This document shows, one piece after another, positions 54,714-62,639 of a DNA stretch of 64,000 nt. The notes beneath the pieces were generated by a model, which was not told the origin of the DNA, did no database searches, and was given only the letters and a program-made list of their open reading frames with translations. Positions within the stretch are counted from its first letter, which is position 1. Every line of letters begins with the position of its first letter. This DNA is from Flavobacteriales bacterium. GTDB lineage: Bacteria; Bacteroidota; Bacteroidia; Flavobacteriales_F; PHOS-HE28. The position numbers and the translations under genes are program-made. The stretch is from NCBI GenBank assembly GCA_020635695.1, contig JACJZH010000007.1, positions 1 to 64,000 on the forward strand, given 5' to 3'.

Positions 54714-56216
54714 TCAGACCAGGCTGCCCAGGAACCGGCCCACACGGAACAGGTCCTGTGCCGGAACGCCACCGGGACCTTCCTTCCAGCCTTCGCGCAG
54801 GCCCAGCAGCAGGAACACCGCACGTTGCCCGGTTCCCGCCAGGTCCAGGTCCACCGCGGGTTTCAGGAGGTAGGCGCCGCCCCTGGGCGATCCGGCGAAG
54901 GACGGTCCTTGGGGTCGGAACAGGTACCAGTCAGCATCCCCTTTCACCACCATGCGGCCGATCAGCTCACCGGTCACAGGCAGGTCGGCGTGGATCGCCC
55001 CCGCACCGCCCGAATTCCCCCGAAGCCCCTTCAGCAGGGTCACTCGGCGGCCGGAGAGGTCGTCTCCGTGCTTCGCGATGGGCAGGAACAGCCGGAAGAG
55101 GTTGGATGCCGGACGCACCGGGGCCAGGTAGCCCCGTACCAGCACGAAGTTGCTGAAGCTCAGCGCCAGGAAGACCAGCATGGCGGCCATCAGCTGCCAG
55201 CCGCCCAGCAGCATGCCCATGGCCCGTTCCCGGCCATCGAGCAGGAACACCAGCACCCAGGCCAGCAGGAAGATGGCCAGCATCCCATTGATGATCCGGT
55301 ACCTGAACATGGCGCTCGCCAGCTTGATCCCCGGATGGAAGCGGGGTGACAGGTTCAGCAGGTTGTTCTTCATGATCACCCACAACTGGATGCTGCCCAG
55401 GAAGAACACGATGGTGAGGACCACCGGACGCCCCGGGGCCAGCAGCCAGAGGTCGTAGAAGCCGTGTGCCAGCGAGGCGAGCACCAGGCCCAGCAGCAAC
55501 GCCGGCACCCAGGGCCGCTTCCGGTGCAGGGCCAGCGCCACGCTGTAGCAGACGATCGAGGTGTCGAACATGTGCGCCACGCTGGCCAGCAGGGCACGGC
55601 CCGTCACGGCCGTCAGGCGGGTGCTCTCCAGGTACAGGGTGTTCTCCATGAAGGCGAAGCCCAGCGCGGCGATGGAGCCGTACAACAGGTGGTCGAAGGG
55701 CTCGTCCACCTGCCGGGTGAGGCGCCAGATCAGCAGGTAGGGCAGCAGCTTCACCACCTCCTCCACCAGGCCGATGGCCACCACCGAATACACCAGGTCG
55801 TCCCACAGGTCGCCGGTGAGCGCCATGCCCGTGGCTCCCCGCAGCCAGGCCGTGATCGGGAACACCAGCAGGGTGCTGCCACAGGCCATCACGAACGTGA
55901 GCAGCTCCGCCCAGATCCGTTCCCGCTCGAACACGTCCAGCCAGGTGAGGTAGCGGTACCAGGTGTAGGAGATCATGGCCGACAACCCCACGCTGGCCAC
56001 GAACAGCCAGCCCCCGTTGCCGGCCAGGATGCCTTCCATTCCGCTCACGTGCACGAACAGCCAGGGACCCACCAGCAGGAAGGCGAAGAAGAGCCCGGCC
56101 CGTCCCAGGGGCATCCGCCACAGCGGCGTGCCACGCGCCTCCGATCGGGCCAGGCGCAGGTCGCCGGTCAGCTGCATCAGCAGCAACACGACCAAGGCAC
56201 CGAGCACGACGTACAT
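54714..56216 (-). CDS. PrsW-like intramembrane metalloprotease with C-terminal extension
   Basis: A 500-residue protein with about ten membrane helices in its first 370 residues. PrsW/CAAX-like active-site motifs are present: EE at 152-153 in GLVEEVVKLLPYL, Glu191 in FAFMENTLY, His215 in SVAHMFDTS and His251 in SLAHGFYDL. These are the metal ligands of the family, which cleaves membrane-bound regulators such as anti-sigma factors. A soluble tail of about 120 residues (PASNLFRLFLPIAKHGDDL to the end) is extra and unrecognised. The partner protein is unknown. The frame is intact. Confidence 0.85.
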   Translation of the reverse strand: MYVVLGALVVLLLMQLTGDLRLARSEARGTPLWRMPLGRAGLFFAFLLVGPWLFVHVSGMEGILAGNGGWLFVASVGLSAMISYTWYRYLTWLDVFERERIWAELLTFVMACGSTLLVFPITAWLRGATGMALTGDLWDDLVYSVVAIGLVEEVVKLLPYLLIWRLTRQVDEPFDHLLYGSIAALGFAFMENTLYLESTRLTAVTGRALLASVAHMFDTSIVCYSVALALHRKRPWVPALLLGLVLASLAHGFYDLWLLAPGRPVVLTIVFFLGSIQLWVIMKNNLLNLSPRFHPGIKLASAMFRYRIINGMLAIFLLAWVLVFLLDGRERAMGMLLGGWQLMAAMLVFLALSFSNFVLVRGYLAPVRPASNLFRLFLPIAKHGDDLSGRRVTLLKGLRGNSGGAGAIHADLPVTGELIGRMVVKGDADWYLFRPQGPSFAGSPRGGAYLLKPAVDLDLAGTGQRAVFLLLGLREGWKEGPGGVPAQDLFRVGRFLGSLV

Positions 56217-56360
56217 GGCCCGGCAAGATCGGCAACCGGCCGCATCCCAGGGGCTTTGTCATGCCAACGTCAGAAGTCGGTCACGGACGAACGAAAGGTG
56301 GCGAACGGCATTTGTGGGAACGTACGACCGCCCGTCCTTCGCGGCCCGAGAACAAGACCC

Positions 56361-57592
56361 ATGATCCGTACCCTTACCCCCGTCCTCCTCCTGGCCCTGG
56401 CGCTTCCCGCCACCGCCCAGAACACCGTCACCGTCTCCACCGCCGCCGGCAATGCCGAACAGGTCTGGTACAGCCTCCAGAACGGCGAAGTGGCCACCGC
56501 CGCCCTGGCCGACTGGGACCTCGCCTTCGAGATCGCCGGCTTCACCGCCTCCATCCGCGTGAACACCCAGAAGGGCATGCGCGTGTTCAAGGCACCCTAC
56601 GCCGTGCAGGACTGGGCGTCGTTGGACACCACCGGCATGCTGGCGACCTGGAAGGAAGTGCACGACAGCGACACCTCCTGGAGCCACGGGGCCCTGAACG
56701 ATGGCCTCACCAGCAACGAGTTCGACCTCGGTTGGGGCGTGTACAACCAGGTGACCCACATCGTGGCCGGCGACAGCGCCTTCGTGCTGCAACTGGCCAA
56801 CGGCGACTGGAAGAAGCTCCGCATCGACGGGCTGGCCACCGGCACTTATGCTTTCACCTGGGCGAACGTGGATGGCAGCGATGAGCAGAGCGGAAGCCTG
56901 AACAAGGGCGCCTTCATGGGCAAGAACTTCGGCTATTACAGCTTCGCCAACGGCGTGGCGGACCTCGAGCCGCTCAGCGCCGACTGGGACCTGGTCTTCA
57001 CCAAGTTCATCGGCTACGTGCCCTCGGCCTATCCCGTCGCCGGCGTGCTGCAGAACAAGGACGTGCCCGCCCTGCAGATCGATGGCGTGCCCACCGATCA
57101 GGCCGACTGGACCTCCGCGCCCTTCGACAGCGTGATCAACGTGATCGGCAGCGACTGGAAGACCTTCAACATGCAGACCTTCCAGTACGAGTACCCCGCC
57201 GACCGCACCTACTTCGTGAAGGACCGCTCCGGCAACGTGTGGAAGCTCATTTTCACGGAATATGGGGGCAGCGCCAACGGCGACATGACCTTCACGCAGG
57301 AACTGGTGAGCGCCACCAGCGTGGACGAGCTGACCGCCGATCGGGGTGTGGTCACCGTGTACCCGATGCCCGTGCAGAACGGCCTGGCCAACCTGGTGCT
57401 GGACGTGCCCGTGCGGCAGCTGGACGTCACCGTGCACGACCTGGGTGGCCGCGTGGTGCGGCAGGAACGCCTCGGCGGGCTGGACGGCCTGGTGCAGCGC
57501 ACCATCGACCTGGCGGGAACGCCCGCAGGCTTGTACGTGATGCGCCTGCAGGCCCCGGTTTCGATCGCAGCGTGCGCCTGGTGGTGGAGTAA
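56361..57592 (+). CDS. HmuY-like secreted heme-binding candidate with T9SS type A domain (frameshift at the end)
   Basis: The signal peptide MIRTLTPVLLLALALPATAQ is followed by a beta-rich body with HmuY-like elements: EQVWYSLQNGEVATAALADWDLAFEIAGF, WGVYNQVTHIV, LQLANGDWKKLRI, then FVKDRSGNVWKLIFTEYGG. Near the C-terminus is a T9SS type A domain (VVTVYPMPVQNGLANLVL through GLYVMRLQAPGF). One G is missing near 57557-57559; repaired, the end is APGFDRSVRLVVE with TAA at 57590-57592. It is followed 12 bases later by a TonB-dependent receptor and then by a second HmuY-like gene. This order resembles the hmuY-hmuR heme systems of Bacteroidota. Ligand binding is inferred, not shown. Confidence 0.75.
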
Positions 57593-57604
57593 GCCCATTC
57601 GACG

Positions 57605-59842
57605 GTGCGTTCCCTCGCGTTGCTTCCGATCCTCATCTGTGCCGCCTCCGGGGCGGCGCAGGTGCGTGTGGAGGTACGCGATGGCGGAACGGGGGAGGTC
57701 GTCCCTTACGCCCACGCCTACTGGCATCCGCTGGGTGAAGCGGCCGACCGCATGCAGGTCTCCGATCCCAACGGGGTGCTGCTGCTTCCCGCTTCCGCCG
57801 CGGAAGCCGAACAAGGCCTGGTGTTGCGGCTCAGCTTCGTGGGCTTCACCACGCGCACCGACACCCTCTTCGGCACCGGTCCGCACCGCCTCTCGCTCGA
57901 GCGTGCCACCGTGGGGCTGCAGGAGTTCGTCGTCACCGCGCAGTACGCGCCCCGCCCGGTGGACGAGGCCGTGCAGCGCATGAAGGTGATCGGCGAGGAG
58001 CAGGTGCAGCGCATGGCCGCCAACGACCTGGGAAGCGCGCTGCGCAACGAGACCAACCTCCGGCTGGGGCAGGACAACGTGCTGGGCACCTCCATGAGCA
58101 TGCAGGGCCTCAGCGGCGAGAACGTCAAGATCCTCGTGGACGGCGTGCCGGTGGTCGGCCGGCTGGACGGCAACATCGACCTCTCGCAGATCGACCTCAC
58201 GGGCATCGAACGCATCGAGGTGGTGGAAGGCCCGCTGAGCGTGAGCTACGGCACCAACGCACTGGCCGGCACCATCAACCTGATCACCCGGAAGCGGGGG
58301 AGGGGCCGCACCTTCGGCGCCAAGGTCTACGCCGAGCACATCGGCCGGTTGAACACCACCGTGCAGGGCTTCTGGCAGCGCGGTGGGCACAGCCTGGCCG
58401 TGTCGGGCGGAAGGAACTTCTTCTCCGGCTGGAACCCCGACCAGACCGGGCTGCCGGATCTCGGTCCCGCGCCCGCCGACACCAACCGCTGGCAGCAGTG
58501 GAAGCCGCGGGAGCAGTACTTCGGAAGCCTGAACTACCGCTGGGCCCTGCGCGATTGGGAACTCGGCTACAAGGGTGAAGTGATGCACGACAAGATCACC
58601 GACCGTGGCCTGCCGCGCGCGCCCTACTTCGAGACCGCCTTCGACCAGGTGTTCACCACGGTGCGGCTGGACAACGCCCTGTTCGCCACACGCACCTGGA
58701 CCGGCTCCACCCTGCAGGCCCAGGCCGCCTACCAGCACTACTCCCGCACGCGCAACACGTGGTACCGCGACCTCACCGACCTGGGCGGTGAGCTGATCGA
58801 TGCCGAAGGCATGCAGGACACCGCCCGCTTCACCCTGGCCAACGGGCGCATGACCTGGAGCACCCGCCGCGACAGCTCCTCCTGGGACCTGGAGGCCGGG
58901 CTGGACCTGAACCACGAGACCGGCACCGGCGAACGCATCGGCGACGGCGAACAGGCCATCGGCGACTACGCGGCCTTCGCCAGTGTGGAACTGCGGCCGA
59001 CCAAGGGCCTCACCCTGCGGCCCGCGGCCCGCGTGGCCTACAACACCCGCTACGCCGCACCCATCGTGCCCTCCCTCAACGCGCGCTGGGCCCTGGGTGA
59101 ACGCTTCGTGCTGCGCGGCGCCTACGCCATGGGCTTCCGGGCGCCTTCGCTCAAGGAGCTCTACTTCTACTTCGTGGACGTGAACCACGACATCGTGGGC
59201 AACCCCGACCTGGAGGCCGAACGCGCCCACCATGGCGACCTCTCGCTCACCTACCGCCATGCGCGGAAGGAAAGCGTGTACACCGCCGACGCCGGGCTCT
59301 TCCTGAACGATGTCCGCGACCTCATCACCCTGGCGCAGGTCCAGGGCACGCGCTACAGCTACGTGAACATCGGCCGGGTGCGCACCTTCGGGGGAAGCGT
59401 GAACGCCGGCTGGGACAACGGCCACTGGGCCTTCAGCACGGGCCTGGCCCTCACCGGCCGCGAGGACGACCTCGTGGGCACGCAGCAGTGGACCACGCCC
59501 GAGGTGCGCGCCTCGCTCACCCGCAACTGGCGCAGGCACGGCTGGCGGCTCTCCGCCTTCTACAAGTACACCGGCGAACAGGTGGCCTACGTGGCCCTGT
59601 CCGACACCGAGGTGGCCCGCAACACCATCTCCGCCTTCCACCTGGCCGATGCCAACGTGGCCAAGACCCTGTGGAAGGACCGCCTGACCGTGGCCCTGGG
59701 CTGCAACGACCTCTTCAACGTGGCCAACCTGCAGGCCTCCTTCGCCGGAGGTGCGCACAGCGCCGGTGGCAACGCCGTGCCCATGACCACCGGCCGCACC
59801 TTCTTCCTGCGCCTGGACCTCCAACTCGACGCCAAGCCCTGA
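57605..59842 (+). CDS. TonB-dependent outer-membrane receptor, heme-type candidate
   Basis: A 745-residue outer-membrane receptor with a signal peptide (MRSLALLPILICAASGAAQ). A carboxypeptidase-D-like N-terminal domain (about 20-95) is followed by a plug (about 105-225: VTAQYAPRPVDEAVQRMKVI, LVDGVPVVGRLDG, IERIEVVEGPLSVSYGTNALAGTINLIT) and a 22-strand barrel. Near residues 511-531 the sequence has FRAPSLKELYF, a His in VNHDIVGNPDL, and the NPDL box. FRAP and NPDL with a His between them are the hallmark of HemR/HmuR-type heme receptors. It starts with GTG, 12 bases after the HmuY-like gene, and its stop overlaps the next ATG. Import would need TonB-ExbBD, not encoded here. Confidence 0.88.
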   Translation: MRSLALLPILICAASGAAQVRVEVRDGGTGEVVPYAHAYWHPLGEAADRMQVSDPNGVLLLPASAAEAEQGLVLRLSFVGFTTRTDTLFGTGPHRLSLERATVGLQEFVVTAQYAPRPVDEAVQRMKVIGEEQVQRMAANDLGSALRNETNLRLGQDNVLGTSMSMQGLSGENVKILVDGVPVVGRLDGNIDLSQIDLTGIERIEVVEGPLSVSYGTNALAGTINLITRKRGRGRTFGAKVYAEHIGRLNTTVQGFWQRGGHSLAVSGGRNFFSGWNPDQTGLPDLGPAPADTNRWQQWKPREQYFGSLNYRWALRDWELGYKGEVMHDKITDRGLPRAPYFETAFDQVFTTVRLDNALFATRTWTGSTLQAQAAYQHYSRTRNTWYRDLTDLGGELIDAEGMQDTARFTLANGRMTWSTRRDSSSWDLEAGLDLNHETGTGERIGDGEQAIGDYAAFASVELRPTKGLTLRPAARVAYNTRYAAPIVPSLNARWALGERFVLRGAYAMGFRAPSLKELYFYFVDVNHDIVGNPDLEAERAHHGDLSLTYRHARKESVYTADAGLFLNDVRDLITLAQVQGTRYSYVNIGRVRTFGGSVNAGWDNGHWAFSTGLALTGREDDLVGTQQWTTPEVRASLTRNWRRHGWRLSAFYKYTGEQVAYVALSDTEVARNTISAFHLADANVAKTLWKDRLTVALGCNDLFNVANLQASFAGGAHSAGGNAVPMTTGRTFFLRLDLQLDAKP

Positions 59843-60815
59843 TGTCCGCCCGCCTGCTCCCGATCCCCTTCGCCGCGCTGCTGCTCACCGGCTGCCTGCG
59901 CGAGGAACTGCCCGTGGATCCCTCACCTCGGGGCGAGGCCACATGCAGCTGCAGGTCTGCATGGGGCCGGGCTACCAGGACCAGCTGTGGATCGACCTGG
60001 GCACCGGCACCGTGGTGGCCACCAACCCCAAGGGCGCCTGGGACCTGGCCTTCGACAGCGAGCCCGACGGCTGGCACATCTGGCTGAACGGATCGAAGCT
60101 CATGACCGCCTGGAACATCGGTGCGGTGGACATCACCCAGCCCACCGATACCGCAGGCATGCATGACGCCCGACGGATCGATGCGCCCAGCGGGCACCCC
60201 GACAGCACCGCCTTCGGCAACGCCTGGGGCAGCGGCGACGTGTTCGTGGTGGACCTCGGCTTCAGCGCCTTCGGCCTGCCGCTGGGCCTGCGGAAGGTCC
60301 GCCCGGACGCGGTGGACGCCGACGCCTGCACCTTCACCGTGGCCAATCTGGACGGAAGCAACATGCGCCAGGTGGTCGTGCCCAAGGACCCCACCTGCGG
60401 CCACACCTACTTCACCTTCACCAACGATGCCGTGGTGGCCATCGAACCGCCGCTGGGCACCTGGGACATCGTGCTCACGCAGTACACCCACCAGTTCTAC
60501 GTGCCCTACCTGCCGTACATCGTCTCCGGCGTGCTCACCGATCCCCGGCACACGCGGGTGGCGCGCATCCCCAGCGCGGACTTCGACCAGGTGGTGCTCG
60601 GCGACACGCTGTACCATCCCTTCGAGCCCTGGCGCAACACCATCGGCTACGACTGGAAGGACTACGACTTCGACATCGGGGCCTACACCGTGTTCCCGCA
60701 GCAGGTGTACCTGATCGAGGACACCGACGGCCGCCACTTCAAGCTGCACTTCCTGGACTTCTATGGTGCCGGTGGCCAGGTGGGCTGCCCCTCCTTTGCC
60801 GTGGAGGAACTGTAG
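59842..60815 (+). CDS. HmuY-family-like lipoprotein (frameshift near the N-terminus)
   Basis: A signal peptide and lipobox (LLLTGCLREE, Cys near residue 19) are followed, after a one-base deletion near 59942 (GCCACATG should be GCCACCATG), by a HmuY-like body: MQLQVCMGPGYQDQLWIDLGTGTV, then GAWDLAFDSEPDGWHIWLNGSKLMTAWN, and LIEDTDGRHFKLHFLDFYG near the C-terminus. HmuY proteins bind heme outside the cell and feed it to the TonB receptor encoded immediately upstream. It overlaps that gene by one base, supporting a shared role. Sugar or other ligands cannot be excluded. Confidence 0.75.
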
Positions 60816-60856
60816 AAGAGGTGCCGCAGGTCACATCCCGCACAACGCCCGGGCCG

Positions 60857-60864
60857 TATTTTTG
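60857..60864 (+). promoter_or_regulatory. -7 promoter box TATTTTTG before the desaturase
   Basis: A TAnnTTTG box 7 bases before the ATG at 60872. It favours that start over in-frame codons further upstream. Confidence 0.6.
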
Positions 60865-60871
60865 CCCCTCG

Positions 60872-61960
60872 ATGAAGGCATCCTCCGTACAACCCAAGTT
60901 CAGCCAGCAGGCCCCCGAGTTCTTCAAGCGCCTGCGCGAGGTCACCGACGCCTACTTCGCGGAAAGCGGCCGCGCACGCACGGGCGACTTCCGCCTCTAC
61001 CTGAAGACGGGCATCCTGATCGCCGTGCTCGTGGCGCTGTACGTCACGCTGGTCTTCTTCACCCCCGCCTCCGGCTGGGTGTCGCTGGGCCTCTGCGCCC
61101 TGCTCGGCCTCACCGTCGCCTCCATCGGCTTCAACGTGATGCACGACGGCGCCCACGGCAGCTACAGCAGCCGCCGCTGGGTGAACGAGGTCATGGGCCT
61201 CTCGCTCAACTTCCTGGGCGGCAACGTGTACCTCTGGAAGCTGAAGCACAACATCAACCACCACACCTTCACCAACGTGGAGGGCGTGGACGACGACATC
61301 GACATCAAGCCCTGGATCCGCGTGCACGAAGGGCAGGAGCGGAAGTGGTTCCACCGGTTCCAGCACGTGTACGGCCTGCTGCTCTACGGGCTCACCTACC
61401 TCTTCTGGGTCTTCTACAACGACCTGCGGAAATACTTCACCCGCCGCATCGCGGACCACACCCCCATGAAGCCGCTGACGGTGAAGGAGCACATCGTGTT
61501 CTGGGCCTCCAAGCTGGGCTATGTGGGCGTGTTCCTGGTGCTGCCCATGTTCTTCGCCGGCGTGGTGAACACGCTGATCGGCTACGGCGTCATGGTGTTC
61601 GTGGCCGGGCTGGTCATCGCCATCGTGTTCCAGCTGGCGCACGTGGTGGGCGATGCCGAGTTCGTGGAGAAGCTGGAGGACGACCACCGCATCGAGGCCG
61701 AATGGGCGGTGCATCAGGTGGCCACCACGGCCAACTTCGCCACGCACAACCGCGTGTGGAACTGGCTCTTCGGCGGGCTCAACTTCCAGATCGAGCACCA
61801 CCTCTTCCCGCGCATCAGCCACGTGCACTACCCGGAGCTCAGCCGCCGCTTCCGGGCGGTCTGCGCCGAGTTCAACGTGCCGTACCGGGAATACCCCACG
61901 CTGCGCAGTGCCCTGCGCGCTCACCTGCTGCACCTGCGGCGGGTGGGGATGGCGGCGTAG
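60872..61960 (+). CDS. Membrane fatty-acid desaturase
   Basis: A 362-residue diiron acyl desaturase. Three His boxes are complete: HDGAH (residues 91-95), HNINHH (about 126-131) and IEHHLFP (about 307-313), with a further HQVATTANFA between. Four membrane helices are visible. The third box lacks the Gln of front-end desaturases but keeps IEHHLFP, so the enzyme may act as a delta-9 or linoleoyl-CoA-like desaturase; regiospecificity is not decidable. The likely job is adjusting membrane fluidity. The frame is intact. Confidence 0.9.
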   Translation: MKASSVQPKFSQQAPEFFKRLREVTDAYFAESGRARTGDFRLYLKTGILIAVLVALYVTLVFFTPASGWVSLGLCALLGLTVASIGFNVMHDGAHGSYSSRRWVNEVMGLSLNFLGGNVYLWKLKHNINHHTFTNVEGVDDDIDIKPWIRVHEGQERKWFHRFQHVYGLLLYGLTYLFWVFYNDLRKYFTRRIADHTPMKPLTVKEHIVFWASKLGYVGVFLVLPMFFAGVVNTLIGYGVMVFVAGLVIAIVFQLAHVVGDAEFVEKLEDDHRIEAEWAVHQVATTANFATHNRVWNWLFGGLNFQIEHHLFPRISHVHYPELSRRFRAVCAEFNVPYREYPTLRSALRAHLLHLRRVGMAA

Positions 61961-62006
61961 TAGCCCAGGCGATCATTCCAGGTACCCGGAGTCAATGACC
62001 CGCCCC

Positions 62007-62606
62007 TCAAGGAGTTTGTGATCCAGCGGGGGTAGGTAGCCCCAGAACGATTCCGAGCCGGACATCAACACCCCAGAGCCCTTGGGCAGGGGCAAGGCTG
62101 GAGAGCTCCGGATCCACATCGTCCAATGGATGCTCGTAGTATGGACTGAGTGAAAGGATCGGCTGAACGACCGGTGATCTCGAGTAACGCAAGGCCACTT
62201 GCATACCGGCCCCCAACGTTTGATACGCCAGGACCTCGGACGCCGAATGGTGATGCAGCGATATCGTCCTGCGATGCCATCCCGCTTCAAGGCCATAGTC
62301 GACCGAGAACGCGTTCAGCCTTTGCGTCCGCAGGAAAGCGATGGATCCACCAACGCGTTTGTCCCTTCTCTCGTAGGCATCAGGCAGGTCCATCCATTCG
62401 CTCTGGAGGATACCCGGCCTCACTTCGAACACATACCGGTCAGCTCCAAGGGGAAACCTGAACGCCAGCGAGGCTCCCATCATCCGTGGGGATGATCGCT
62501 CCTGTTCCAGCACCTCAAATACGGGACTGATGAATACGTCCTGTGCAGAGACCATGGCGCAGTGGCACAGGCACCAAGCGATGGGATAGATCAGCTTGCG
62601 ACCCAT
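62007..62606 (-). CDS. Small outer-membrane-type beta-barrel protein, hypothetical
   Basis: A 199-residue protein with a signal peptide ending CAMVSAQ and alternating strands (MGASLAFRFPLGADRYVFEVRPGILQ, AFSVDYGLEAGWHRRTISLHHHS, LGAGMQVALRYSRSPVVQPILSLSPYY, GLWGVDVRLGIVLG) that suggest a small outer-membrane barrel. Base composition is less GC-biased than the neighbours, which may reflect a recent arrival or relaxed selection. It is convergent with the desaturase and downstream of the DUF4139 gene on the same strand. No family recognised. Confidence 0.6.
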   Translation of the reverse strand: MGRKLIYPIAWCLCHCAMVSAQDVFISPVFEVLEQERSSPRMMGASLAFRFPLGADRYVFEVRPGILQSEWMDLPDAYERRDKRVGGSIAFLRTQRLNAFSVDYGLEAGWHRRTISLHHHSASEVLAYQTLGAGMQVALRYSRSPVVQPILSLSPYYEHPLDDVDPELSSLAPAQGLWGVDVRLGIVLGLPTPAGSQTP

Positions 62607-62639
62607 GGTATGGTGATCAATTGTCCCGCCTGTCTTCGT

